A stretch of 64,000 nucleotides of DNA from Mesotaenium endlicherianum (taxonomy: Eukaryota > Streptophyta > Zygnematophyceae > Zygnematales > Mesotaeniaceae): positions 82,901-146,900 of the forward strand of contig WELA01002297.1 of assembly GCA_009602735.1 (NCBI GenBank), given 5' to 3'. The stretch's first letter is position 1, and each line of letters begins with the position of its first letter. Below the pieces are notes generated by a model. The model made no database searches and was not told the DNA's origin. It worked only from the letters and a program-made list of their open reading frames with translations. A program made the position numbers and the translations under genes. Shown piece after piece: positions 39,540-51,477 of this stretch.

Positions 39540-41030
39540 TGTCGCGACGGACAGCCAATTTACTGTTTCACACACATGAGAGAAGTCATGTGGCGCCCAA
39601 TACGGACAGTCAACGGCTGACCCATCGACTACACCTTGCTGACATGTGCAGTCAACGCCAAACGTGAGTCCTCACACGTATAGAGTGAGAACCAACAGAA
39701 ACAAGTCCCGACACCTAGAGATGGGTTGGCATTGACGAGCCAGGTCAGCCGTGGGGCTTCCCTCGGTAAGGCTAGCATTGGCCATGCCAAGAACTCCGAA
39801 GTCGGGAAAAGTTGAGGCAAAAGGCCACCTCAGCCCAGGGTCCATTGGCGTCGATGCCATAATGGCACGACCACGCCATGGAGTGTGGCCTTGAAACTCA
39901 CGTCAGCGTGGGCACTGACCGAGAGGTTGAGCAGTCACGCGCGATGCTTACGAGGCAAAGCGCACATGACCTTTGACTCGACATAAGTTAAGCTTAACGC
40001 TAACTTTGAGGCTATAAGTGCATTCGGGTGCTTGAGTACAGCACGAGCAAAAAGCACTTCACCCTCATTTTTGCTCTCATTTTTCGAAAACGAGAAGAAA
40101 GGAAGAGGAGGAAGAAGGAGGCGAAGAAAGGAGAAGGCGCAAAGGAGGAGTTCTCAAGGCCACAAGAGGCCCGAGCAGGTATGCTTCCGCCTGCGTTTGA
40201 AGACCTCTGCTTCCATTCTGCAACGCTTTGTATGTTAGAAGTCAAAATTGAGGAATTCCTATAGAGAATTGCCTCCAAGAAAAGATAAAATTTGCAGATA
40301 AAATGTGTTAGGAGATTCTAGTGCATAATCAGGACGAACACCACAAGCGTGCAAAGAGCACTTATAATGGTGAGTTTTGTGTTAGTTTCTAAATTCTCTG
40401 AAAACGCAAATGTCTAACTGCTGAATGCAAGAGCAGATGAAGGGAAACTCTAAGTGAAGAACTAAGAAAGTTCAGCTTGCAAAATCGGCAAGCGCGGTTA
40501 AGAGCAAGAGGCTCAGCAAGACCAGCATAGGGTTGCTAAATTCGAAGATTTGTAAGCTTAAGCTCTTAACAGTGAAGCAAAAGTCCGCGTGGGCGATTTT
40601 CTCTAAATCTTGATTTCTTTGTAAAATGCTTCGACGTGATTTTTATAAAAACGCTTATTGTTAATTGTGAACTTATCAACTCAGGCAGAGCCAGCTAAGA
40701 AGTCAAAGCTTTTGTCCTTGTAAGGAAATCCAAGCAAGCATAAAACTTTTTTGCCAAATATATGAAGTCTATGAAGGACAAGACTAAAGAAGATGAAGTG
40801 CGAAAAACGCTAAGATTATTAACCTAGAATTTGACCTTTGTGAGCTCGGGATGACCAGGAACGGTCAACAGATGCAATCTGCGACCGCCACAAGTGTAGA
40901 AGCCAATCATTGGTGATGAACCAGGTCGACGACTCACGTGCAAGGGCCACCGACAAATCGACTAGGTCAACAGCACACGTGTTGGCAATCTTCACACGTG
41001 CGTGTGTCACCAACATGAATAGGCACGACA
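39540..41030 (+). mobile_element. Old solo A+B terminal unit of the methyltransferase-element family
   Basis: Starts TGTCGCGACGG and ends AGGCACGACA, the same ends as the full element. The A part shows the same order of landmarks as 15308-14204 (TACGG.CAGTCAACG, GAGAAGGCGCAAAGGAGG, GTGTTAGGAGATTC, CTTATAATGGTGAG, CAGCATAG). The A/B join is at about 40718 (TGTAAGGAAATCC). Divergence is high, so it is old. The flanks TCGT and TTGT are not an exact duplication. It lies about 240 bp upstream of the FkbM-type start codon, in the opposite orientation. Confidence 0.8.
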
Positions 41031-42110
41031 TTGTGTCGCACTGCTCCAGACGTTTGTTTCACTTGCGTCAAAAATGCATGCATCAAAAAAGTGCCTGTGC
41101 CATCATAAATTACTCTTTTAGAAGAAGCGATTGTATTAGGTTGTATTGCACTTTCCTACGCCTCCTGCCACATTTTATCCATTTGAAATCATGTGTACCA
41201 GCCAAAAAAAACATTGAGCAAACTCTCTACATTTTTTGATTGGCTAACTGTCATGTGACTTGTGGTACTCTTTGTTGTACTTTTGTACCTCTCGGACAAG
41301 CAAAAACGCGGAGGGCAAATTTACATTAATATATGTTACATTTCTTATGTGCACAAAAGCTATTCTCTAAGCTTTGGAAGAATGCCCCTTTAGTTATTCC
41401 TATCATAGCCTCTTGACTTTCCTACCTCAATCACTTTGAGCTGTAAGATTTGAATATGTATTCTTGGACTAGGGACCACTTGACCGATCAGCACACTAAT
41501 TTTGGAGCGAACAAATGAGGTAGAACGATATATTGATAGCACTTCAAATTGCATGCCCCAACTTAATAACTACTCAGATTTATTGAATCTTAGAGAGACA
41601 TGGAGGTTGTTCACATAAGAGCATGTATCTAATAGGCCTTTTTGGTGTATTATTCTTGAACCAAACGTAAGTCACTGTACGGCTTGAAAGCGAAGCATTC
41701 AAGACCGTTACCAGTGGTTTCTACGAGATGGTTTGAATACTGAAATGCTCATCATTTTTGAACGAGATAGGTTCGTGTAATAAAATCCAACTTTTCAATT
41801 CACCTCGAGGAGGTGAATTGTAACTTTGGAAACTATTCAACCTCAATCCACGATGGGTTCTTCCATTTCATGTGTCACCCCCAAAATTTGCTGACCATTC
41901 GCGCGAGATTTCGAGGAGGGAATTTGACAAACACAGTTTTGGAAAATGTCCTCGAGAAGCACTGTATACCAAACACATTCTTCGATAATACCTTTGTTTG
42001 AAAAACGTAATTGGCACTTTCGTTCAATACCACAATCGCCGTTGTTGAATATTGGCGCAGTGTCCACTGTAGAGAGGCCCTAAGAAAAATAATGACGATG
42101 TTTTTTTTCC
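41031..42110. other. Intergenic, no gene recognised
   Basis: AT-rich, with short frames only. It ends at the CAATA duplication of the large element. Confidence 0.5.
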
Positions 42111-42115
42111 CAATA

Positions 42116-42824
42116 TGAAATGAATCGACTTACCAATAGGCGATTAAGAATTAATTAAGATATTTTAATCAGCAAGTAATCTTTATGGTATTTTCTGTTA
42201 ACTCAAATAACGGCAAAAGACATTACAACTAGCAATGAGCGACATTCAAATGCAAGTAACGAGCATCAATCATGGAATCAGTAAACTAATACATAAGCAA
42301 GGTTAGTAAGCAGTTCTTGTAACGGCTTGTTGCCTTGGATTCAGATGTTTCTTTCAGTAAGCTGTACAAAGAGTTGGCCTCGTTTCCGACTGCCGAACTC
42401 GGTAACGTTCCTAGCATATGTACATGGAATAAGTTTACTGTTCAACGGCCAGTGCGATGGCACCACCTACCCGGGAGTTAACCACGTTGGTAGGACCTCG
42501 GGTAACCAAATCCACAGCCATCTCCCATCATCCCGAATCGCCATCCACCTAAGGTGTCATCTGGCCATTCATCTACAACACCACACTTAGATGCATATCT
42601 AGGCAATTCACCGATACCGCTTAAGGCGGTCAGCTGGTTGTCAAAGAATGTGTCAGCAAGCTGACGTAAAAGGACTTCAGCCTGCTGCTATCGGCTAAGT
42701 CGTTATACTGAATATAACTAAAAGTCCAGAGGACTCAATGTTAACTAAAGTTCAACATACTGAACTTCATTTAAGAATTATATTTAAATGACTATTATAT
42801 CTATCAATATACTGATTTATTACA
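42116..42824 (-). repeat. 3' LTR of the large chromovirus
   Basis: Pairs with 56753-57459, with scattered substitutions. TGTAATAAATCAG starts it on the minus strand at 42824. Confidence 0.95.
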
Positions 42825-42838
42825 ATCCCTCCAACTTA
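42825..42838 (-). promoter_or_regulatory. Polypurine tract of the large chromovirus
   Basis: The minus strand reads AAGTTGGAGGGAT directly before the LTR start. The sequence from here to 43058 holds nothing else I recognise. Confidence 0.65.
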
Positions 42839-43058
42839 ACTTGTTGTCGCCTCGACAACATTAAATTGAGTATATAGAACATAAGAAAATTGACAGTACT
42901 AATCTCCCACCGCCTGCCTCTTGTTTCAACACTGTTGCCTAACTGTAGGAATCATATGTAACAGCAATTGTTACCTCCACCCTCAGCCCACTACCTTTGT
43001 GAAATGCAAACAGAGAGACCCCCAGCAAGGTTGACTGAAGGATGGTTTTGAATTTGTT

Positions 43059-44307
43059 TCAGGGAGATGTTCCTGGGGCTGCAGGATCAGGGGACCTAAA
43101 CCTGGACCTAGAACCAGACAGTGCTCTAGTCCTGTCAGCAGGTACTCTAAAGAGGCCTTCCTGCTGCAAAGTGGGGCCTCGAGGAGATCGGAGAATTGCA
43201 GCCTGCTCCTCCACCACCTGGTGGCTGATCTCCACAATGACAGGCACGCCAGTAGGATGTTGAAATACATTGGCAACAGGTACATGTCCCTGGCTGGAGG
43301 GAGGGGCCAGCATACCTCTGGCTGTACCTCGAGTTCCCCTTCTGGGCCCTCTGTCTTCTGAGGATTTTTGCCTGTCCCTGCTACCAAGTACAGTCAACTC
43401 TGCCTCCTCCTCTGCTTGGGGAGGGAAATGGGGAAGCATGAGAGAGTGGGGCCTAGCACCTGTAGCTTCCACAGTAGGATAAACTGTCCAAGAGGTAGTT
43501 CCCTGTGCCTTTGGGGCCTGTGTTCCTGTAGCCTGCTGCACCTCACCAGTACCAGAAGTAGATGCTTCTCCCTTTCCCTGTTCCTGGTCCTCCTCCTCCT
43601 CATCATCCTCTTCCTCTGAGAGGGCTGGAGTTTGATCTCCAAGCTCATCTTGCTCCCTAGTAGACATGGAGAAGTCTACTGAATTGCCTTTCTTAGGTCG
43701 GGGCGGGGGCTGCTTGGCTTTCAGCTTGCTAAGGTCTATCCTCCCTGCCCTTTTTGCCTATTTGACAAAGGCATGCTTTCCCTTTGAGAAGTAGTCCTGA
43801 CCTCTTCTCCTGTGCTCCTTGGTTTCCGAGTTCATGTTACTCAGGCAGCTGTTCAGCCTGGCATCCCATGGGGCAATGTGAGGTGGTAGGATGAGACAGC
43901 CATCCAGCCCATAATGAAAATCGTCGGGGTGGGCCCGGTCACACTCCCGCTTCCTGTTAGTGACTGTCATCCATCTCCAGTCTGTTGGGTGCTGATATAA
44001 TTGGTGCCCATCCACCGCCTTCCTCAGCTTACAAGGGAACCAGTGGGGAGCGAAAATCTGCTGCCCTGTCTCCTTGGCCAAGTAGTCCCAACTTCTCTTC
44101 TCAACTTCATTATAGGTGCAAAGCAGCGCTTGCCAAAAGTTGACATCCTTGAAGCTGTTCGGTTGCAGGCTCACCATCCGGATGAGTCTTTGATGTCCTA
44201 CTAGGCTTGGTAACGGTATTGGCTGGCCTTCTGAGTCGTCTGCAAAGACCAGAGCCTGGTCCGACTCATACCCGACCATCTTGGCATAATCTTCGTAGAG
44301 GACAACG
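43059..44307 (-). pseudogene. Extra ORF of the large chromovirus, C-terminal two thirds
   Basis: Open from the insertion point of the nested element to a stop at 43059, interrupted only by a TAG at 43758-43760. It has a folded-looking part (VGYESDQALVFADDSEGQ, HQLYQHPTDWRWMTVTNRK), then a basic Pro-rich patch (KAKQPPPRPKKG), a strongly acidic run (EEEDDEEEEDQEQGKGE) and a Pro/Gly/Arg-rich tail. There is no signal peptide or membrane segment, so it is not an envelope protein. It does not resemble any family I know. The other part is at 50679-51118, and the two join in frame when the nested element and one CAACG are removed. Confidence 0.75.
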
Positions 44308-45235
44308 TGTAACGATTTGAGCTTTTTAGGCGTATTTGGGACGTTTTCTCAATTACCTAAAATACATTATACTATTCATCATAAGTTATTTGATAAATGA
44401 TTGCATCACATTGAATTATTTGCCACACACGTGTGCCGATTGATTCCCGGTTGATTGGCGAAACGATCGAGATACTATTGCAAAACGCGTCGTAACGTAA
44501 TACGACTACTTCGCAAAAGTACGACATAATTATTCATAAAGCTACTGTGAATAATTATGAGATGATAATTTAATTATTCATTGTTTGATTAAATTATTTT
44601 GATTGTCATTATTACGAATGATGGACAATCACAGATTTCGGATTACGACTAGTCGTAATACGAAGAAACTGTCGTATCATTAATACGAACAAACAGTCGT
44701 AAAGTCAAACGAAACGAAATATGCGAAGTCGCTTTGCATCCGAGCGGATTCGAACCCGCGACTTTCGTTTGAAACGTTCACACCTATTCGATTGGCCAAA
44801 GTAACTTTTTTAACTACCGGTTGATGACGAAAGCATCTGTATGCGACTCCGCGATCAATTGCGACTTTTTCGGAAAGTCGCGAGAACGCGAAAACGCCCG
44901 TTTGGCGCAAAACGGTTTTTCGGAAACCGTCGAAAAGTCTCCAAACGACCAACTGCGCGTTTCGAGCATTCGGCCGAATGGGACACGTCCCTTCGACCGT
45001 TTTTGTTGCCCTAGGTGAAGACTCGAAGCACTCCAGTGCCTCATGTTGTGCAGGTATAAATACCTGTAGAGTCATTGTGAGTGCAACTCTCACAAGCACA
45101 CATTCTACGTTAGTTTTCACTTTCGCTCTTTCGAGTATTCGTCAATTTCCACAAGTATACAGATTTTCCTCCCACTTGAATTAAATATTCCTTGAATACT
45201 AAGGAAAGATCCTCTCGATAAGCAGAAACGTCACA
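44308..45235 (+). repeat. 5' LTR of the nested chromovirus (928 bp)
   Basis: TATAAATA at 45055-45062. Near 44740-44812 a tRNA-like segment lies on the minus strand (TTGGCCAATCGAATAGG, then GGGTTCGAATCC). Confidence 0.95.
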
Positions 45236-45236
45236 T

Positions 45237-45252
45237 TGGTATCGGAGCCGAT
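45237..45252 (+). promoter_or_regulatory. Primer-binding site of the nested chromovirus
   Basis: TGGTATCGGAGCCGAT one base after the LTR, initiator tRNA-Met type. Confidence 0.85.
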
Positions 45253-45344
45253 CTCGGTTTCTTCAAGGAATTATTTTATTTTTTTTTGGTCAGAAAGTCT
45301 GTCGCATTTTCTGCCGGATTCTGTCGTCGAATCTAACCGATTTC

Positions 45345-48126
45345 TTGATTCTGTATAGATTCGCCCCCGATTCGTTTCCAGTTCGCCATGGCTCGCGGTC
45401 GCCGGATCAAAATCATCTACATCGACGACGACTCACCCCGCCGGCCTCGGGTCTCGCCACGTGTTGCCTCGGAGCCAACTCGGCCGTCGCCTACTTATTC
45501 GCCTATGGCTCCGCCCGGCTCGCAGCGCTCGTCACCCGTCGATCTTTGATCGAAATTCTAGGAGTTTGCGCGCTAGCCCCAAGAATCCTTGTTCACTCAG
45601 GCATACCCGATATAAATATACTTCGAAACGAATATATTTGTATGCCAGTGTTGAGCTTTGCTGAGTTCTTGGAACTCGAGTGCATCCATGATACCATGTT
45701 CTTGCACTTTCAGCCGCATGATCCTAACCTTGCCAAGTGTTACGAACACTTATCTCGCTTACAAAAAATGCACAAGTGTCTTGCACCAATATATATTGCT
45801 GCATTCACATATATTCGCGCGTACTTTGACCCGATTACTCGATTTCGCGCAAGGACAGCAATGCAAAATGAGATTTTGGTAAAGGACCTCCATATTTCCC
45901 ACATTCCTCTCAAGGCGAGGACGTTGCTGCTGATGCATAATGCTTCTTTGGGATTAAGTATGACATTTGAAACGAAAGTTTCAGGAAAATCATGCTTTAC
46001 AGTCATTGATTCAGGCGCGTCAGTAAGCTTCATTAGTGCACGTTTTGCACCAGGGATGAAGTTGTTTCCAATACTCAAGGACGAGACTCTTCACCTTGGC
46101 GATGGCTCGTTAGCTTGCATTACTGGAATGCTTAAATTACCGCTCAGCGTGCAGTCCTTCCATGGGCATGTACAATTCTACGTAACTGAATTGCCGCATG
46201 GAATCGACGCAGTTTTGGGTAATGATTGGCTTACGCAAACAAGTGCATTGCTTGACTTCAGTCAAAAGACATGCATTGTACGCAAGGGGACTAGGAAGAT
46301 TTCTCTTCAGTCCCTTAAGCCCGATATGGCCTTGGAAAGTCCTTCGAAGACTCTACTATTGTCCATAAAGCAAGCGCGACGTTTGGCAAAGCACGGTCAA
46401 AATGTTCTCTTTGGATTACTGAGACCCGATTCCCCAGCAACTTCAACTACGCTCTTTACGCAAGAACCGATGTTGGACATTACTGGTCATGAAGAAACAC
46501 TCACAGCCGACCTTTTTGCTCTTTTGCAAAAGTATAAGTCAGTGTTTCCAACTGAAATACCAGCCGGGCTTCCGCCTGATAGGGGTATTGGACATACCAA
46601 CCCTCTTGTTCCGGATTCTCAACCGACTTGGCGACCGATTTATCGCCTAAGCCCGTTGGAAATGACCGAGATGAGAGATCAAATTAGCGACTTGCTGGAG
46701 AAAGGCTGGATTGAGCCGAGCTCTTCTCCATTCGGGGCCCCCATCCTCTTTGTCCAGAAGAAAGATGGGACGCTTAGAATGTGCATTGATTATCGTGCGC
46801 TGAACAACATAACGGTCAAGAACCGCTATTCGTTGCCTCGCATTGATGATTTGTTTGATTCGCTGCAGGGGGCATGCGTGTTCTCCTTGCTTGATTTAGC
46901 CCAAGGCTATCATCAGATTCGAATCACACCAGAGGATGTCCCCAAAACAGCGTTTCGAACGCCTATTGGGCATTTTCAATACAAAGTCCTAAATTTTGGA
47001 CTTACCAATGCACCAGCGACATTCCAAAGTACCATGAACGATTTGTTTAGACCTTACTTGGGGAAATTTGTCCAGGTTTACCTCGACGATATTCTTGTCT
47101 ACTCAAAGAACAGGGACGAGCATTACAAGCACCTCGAGTTGGTGTTGCAAATCCTTCGTGAGCAGCAGCTGTACGCTAAGCTCAAGAAATGTTCCTTTCT
47201 AAAGGATGAACTGTTGTACCTGAGACATATAGTGGGTTTGAAAGGGGTGCGCCCTGACCCAGCCAAGATAGCGTGTGTCGCTGACTGGCCTGTCCCAACC
47301 GATATACATACTGTACGTTCATTCCTCGGATTTGCTAACTACTTTCGTAAGTTTATGCAAGGTTATTCAGTGATGGCCGCGCCACTCACTGCTCTGACAA
47401 GGAAAGATAAGACGTTCATTTGGGATGAGAATACGCAACATGCGTTTGAGCGCATTAAGTATGCACTCACGAATGCGCCACTTCTTTCATTAGCCGATCC
47501 CGACTTGCCTTACGAGGTCGTCGCCGATGCGTCTGGTGTTGGAATAGGGGCTGTACTGCTGCAGGCAGGCCAGCCTATTGAGTCGAAAGCTGACACCTGC
47601 CGAATAAAATTACTCAACGACAGAGCAGGAGCTTTGGGCAGTCATATACGCTTTGAAAACTTGGCGATGTTATTTGGAAGGCTGCAAAGGTTTGACAGTG
47701 GTTACGGACCACTGCCCAAATACTTTCTTTCAAATTCAGCCAACGCTATCGAGGAGACAGACGAGATGGTCCGAGTTCTTGCAACGATTCCACTTTGAGT
47801 GGGCGTATTGCCCAGGCCGCAACAATGTTGCTGATCCTCTAAGTCAAATTCCTCACCACCACTTTATGTTGGGGACTGTTGCGAGCTTGCGAGAACGAAA
47901 TGGTCAGGTTTCGAGGGCGGCCACCCTTGATTCTGCTGTACTCCCCCAGACGTCTGACCGCAACCAACCTGGTGACGCGGGCACACCCGATTTGGATAGC
48001 ATGCATAACTCGGAAATACTTGACCTGCATCAATTATTTCACGAGGGCCATCTCAAAGATCCGATTTTCCTAGATCCAGGGTACTGGCTTGAACGGTGTA
48101 GCCGTAACGATGGACAGTATGGATAA
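45345..48126 (+). pseudogene. Protease, RT and RNase H of the nested chromovirus (no usable gag)
   Basis: An 817-codon frame, of which roughly the first 200 codons do not look like Gag and have no zinc knuckle. The protease is [12 protein letters not shown] (about 46005). RT follows with [17 protein letters not shown], the block [17 protein letters not shown] and YLDD (about 47080), all intact. RNase H begins [15 protein letters not shown], but the frame shifts near 47580 and a TAA interrupts the conserved [14 protein letters not shown] region. RNase H then continues in another frame to 48126 (TDHCPN and PGRNNVADPLSQIP). About 770 bp separate the primer site from protease, too short for a normal gag, so an internal deletion is likely. 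Confidence 0.9.
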
Positions 48127-49594
48127 AAGGAAAGAACACTCAAACTATTCGTTTGAGGACGGTTTTTGGTGGCACAATGGGCGCATTGTTGTCCCAGAAG
48201 GCCGAGTAAGACATGTGCTACTACAAGAAGCGCATGACTCTCCTTACTCAGGTCATGATGGAATTACCAAAACCACACACTCTTTGCGCCGAGGGTACAT
48301 TTGGCCGTCCCTTAAGGTTGATGTTGCCGAGTACATCATCCACTGCGCAACATGTCAGAGGCATAAGCCGAGCAATACGTTGCCCGCTGGGAAGTTGCAA
48401 CCATTGGAACTTGCATGTGCTCCTTGGGAAAGCATAAGCCTCGACTTTGTCGTTGAATTGCCTACCACCGATCGAGGACACAATGGGGTGCTAACGATCG
48501 TGGATCGTTTCACTAAGATGGTACACTTTGTGGCCACTACCCCAGCACTTGATGCCGTCGAGACCGCACGTCTCTTCGTAGATCACGTGTTCAAGTTGCA
48601 TGGCATGCCAAAGGAAATCATAAGTGATCGTGACAGTAGATTTACGAGCCACTTCTGGCAAGAAGTTTGTTCGCATTTCGGCACGAAACTTAAGATGTCA
48701 ACTAGCTTCCATCCTCAGATCGATGGTCAGACAGAACGAATGAACCGCGTTCTGCAACAGTTCCTTACGCATTATGTGAATCCTTGCCAAGACGACTGGG
48801 ATACCCTCCTTTCAGTCGCAGAGTTCGCAGTTAATAATGCTTATTAGAAAAGTGTTAAGAAAACTCCATTTTTCCTTAACTATGGGCGACATCCGCACAC
48901 TCCTCTCACGCGGGTCGTTTACGTTGAGGCGGGGCTGTCAACTATGAGAGTACCAAGTGCACGCCTATTTGTCCATTCTCTTCAAGAGGTGCACAAAAAC
49001 GCGAAGCTAGCTTTAGCCGATGCTCGAGATCGGCAGAAAAAGTTTGCTGACACGCACAAGACTGAGTTAAGTTTTCAAGTTGGCAATAAAGTATTTTTGC
49101 AAACTAAAAACCTCCAACTCAAGCATCCAGGAAAGCGCTAGCTTCTGCCTCGCTGGGTAGGCCCTTTTATCGTTATCGCAAAGGTTGGACCTGTTGCATA
49201 CCGACTGGATTTGCCTACATCCATGGGGCGAACGCATCTTGTGTTCCATGTCAGTTTACTGAAGTTGTTTAGGTCCGATGGCCGCTATCAGCCACAAGCA
49301 CCGAAATTGGAACTCGCCGATGATGATAAGGCCTGGGATGTAGAGGAGGTCTTAGGACACCGCTACACTCGTCATAAACCTCCACGCGTGGAGCTTTTGA
49401 TAAAGTGGCTAGATTACGATTCCAGTTGGAACTCGTACGAACCTCATGACGAAATCCTACTTGATTGTAAGGACCTGGTCCAACAATATTGGTTACGATG
49501 GGCTGATGCTCAAAAGCTCTGCACCGAGGCAAGTGTGCTACCAAGCGCTCTTCGTAAGCCATGGAACAAACGCAAAAGAGACGCAGCCAAGTAA
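48089..49594 (+). pseudogene. Integrase and chromodomain of the nested chromovirus
   Basis: The integrase carries an HHCC finger (HDSPYSGHDG, CATCQRHK) and a complete catalytic triad: Asp in ISLDFVVELP, Asp in IISDRDSRF, Glu in DGQTERMNR. Two TAG stops (48845 and 49139) interrupt an otherwise open frame. In both places a glutamine fits the family pattern (NNAY-KSVKKTPF and HPGKR-LLPRWVGPF). The C-terminus holds a chromodomain (EEVLGHRYTRHKPPRVELL then IKWLDYDSSWNSYEP), ending near 49594. About 140 bp follow before the purine tract. Confidence 0.9.
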
Positions 49595-49735
49595 TCGCTC
49601 TTCTCCGTCACTATGATGATGCATAGTCCAATCGCTCACCAGTGTTTTCCGCTAGCCAAGGCTTGTATCGACACATCTACGACTTAAAAGACGTACGCTT
49701 AACGAGGACGTTAAGTTCTTGTAAGGGGGGAGGAG

Positions 49736-50678
49736 TGTAACAATTTGAGCTTTTTAGGCGTATTTGGGACGTTTTCCCAATTACCTAAAATACGTTATAC
49801 TATTTATCATAAGTTATTTGATAAATGATTGCATCACATTGAATTATTTGCCACACACGTGTGCCGATTGATTCCCGGTCGATTGGCGAAACGACCGAGA
49901 TACTATTGCAAAAAGCGTCGTAACGTAATTCGACTACTTCGCAAAAGTACGACATAATTATTTATAAAGCTACTGTGAATAATTATGAGATGATAATTTA
50001 ATTATTCATTGTTTGATTAAATTATTTTGATTGTCATTATTACGAATGATGGACAATCACAGATTTCGGATTACGACTAGTTGTAATACGAAGAAACTGT
50101 CGTATCATTAATACGAACAAACAGTCGTAAAGTTAAACGATACGAAATATGCGAAGTCGCTTTGCATCCGAGCGGATTCGAACCCGCGACTTTTGTTTGA
50201 AACGTTCACACTTAACCGATTGGCCAAAGTAACTTTTTAAAGTATCGGTTGATGACGAAAGCATGTGTACGCGACTCCGCGATCAATCGCGACTTTTTCG
50301 GAAAGTCGCGAGAACGCGAAAACGCCCGTTTGGCGCAAAACGGTTTTTCGGAAACCGTCGAAAAGTCTCCAAACGCCCAACTGCGCGTTTCGAGCATTCG
50401 GCCGAATGGGACACGTCCCTTCGACCGTTTTTGTTGAACATGAACCAGTGCCCTAGGTGGTGACTCGAAGCACTCCAGTGCCTCATGTTGTGCAGGTATA
50501 AATACCTGTAGAGTCATTGTGAGTGCAACTCTCACAAGCACACATTCTACGTTAGTTTTCACTTTTGCTCTTTCGAGTATTCGTCAATTTCCACAAGTAT
50601 ACAGATTTTCCTCCCACTTGAATTAAAATATTCCTTGAATACCGAGGAAAGATCCTCTCGAAAAGCAGAAACGTCACA
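49736..50678 (+). repeat. 3' LTR of the nested chromovirus (943 bp)
   Basis: Pairs with 44308-45235, with a short insertion near 50437-50451 accounting for the length difference. TATAAATA at 50497-50504. Substitutions are few. Confidence 0.95.
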
Positions 50679-51118
50679 CAACGCCTGTGCTAGTCTCAAT
50701 ATATTTGTCAACGTCCCCATCTCTCTGCAGCACTGCCTGCTGAGCTTTCATATTAATGTCCTCGGCCACCAGCAGCGCTTCCTTCAGGTTGTCAAAGGTT
50801 GACCGCCCACTACCGTATACCTGTAAGTGGCTGTGTGGACCTGCCTGTCCTCCTCCTCCTTCTTCCGCCTGGCTTGCTCAGCAACAGCAGCCTGTTCTTG
50901 TTGTATTCTTTGTTTCTCCCACTCAGCTTTTCTGAGGTTTTCAGCATCCTGCTCTTTCTTCCTCTGTGCCTCCTCCGCTTGCTCCTGCTGCTTGGCTACC
51001 TGTCCCGTTGTCTCTTAGTGAGGGACGTTGACGCCAGTTCCTGCTGGTAGCGCTCCACGGTCTTTCTGGCTTCCTCAGCCTTGCGTATCCTGTCTCCATT
51101 TTGCGTGGTGGGAGCCAT
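50679..51118 (-). pseudogene. Extra ORF of the large chromovirus, N-terminal third
   Basis: Begins at ATG 51118 (MAPTTQNGDRIRKAEEARKT) and continues as a long charged helix (AEEAQRKKEQDAENLRKAEW), very likely a coiled coil, then STFDNLKEALLVAEDINMKA. A one-base frame change lies near 51015. At 50679 it meets the nested element. Past it, the frame resumes at 44307 as VVLYEDYAKMVGY. The whole extra protein would be about 550 residues and sits about 360 bp beyond the integrase stop on the same strand. Function unknown. Confidence 0.7.
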
Positions 51119-51477
51119 CCTGCACAGACAATCACCACGGTAGTTAGTAGAGCACAATAGGTTGTTACTGTGATCCTTGAGCGAGACAGAGGTTTATTAA
51201 TGCAGCGATTTTCCACCCCTTACCTTAACAAGGTTTGTGTTAGGAGTCAATAATCCATAATGCTGAAAGTGAATGTGAGTGTGATTGTGTACTGTGAAGA
51301 GGTAAGTGTTTTTATGTAGGGCCTCTTTTGTGCCGAGCAGTGAACACCCTCCAACTTAAATGAAAGTGGGTCCCATCAGTCACTACCGTCACCTTCCCAT
51401 CAATTAACTGTCACTTTCCTCCAACTTAAATGAAAACAGGACCTTCTGTCACCTTCCCATGTCAACTGAAATGACAG

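Larger units (their letters stand above)
44308..50678 (+). mobile_element. Nested Ty3/gypsy chromovirus with CAACG target duplication
   Basis: LTRs TGTAAC...CGTCACA, 928 and 943 bp, flanked by CAACG (44303-44307 and 50679-50683). It is inserted in the extra ORF of the larger element, in the opposite orientation. It carries a tRNA-Met-like primer site, protease, RT, RNase H, integrase, chromodomain and a purine tract (AAGGGGGGGAGGAG before 49736). Gag is missing or unrecognisable. One frameshift and several stops make it non-autonomous. It is younger than the element it landed in. Confidence 0.95.

Noticed and set aside
44737-44815. Genuine tRNA gene in the LTR
   Set aside because: A and B boxes are present, but acceptor and anticodon stems do not pair.
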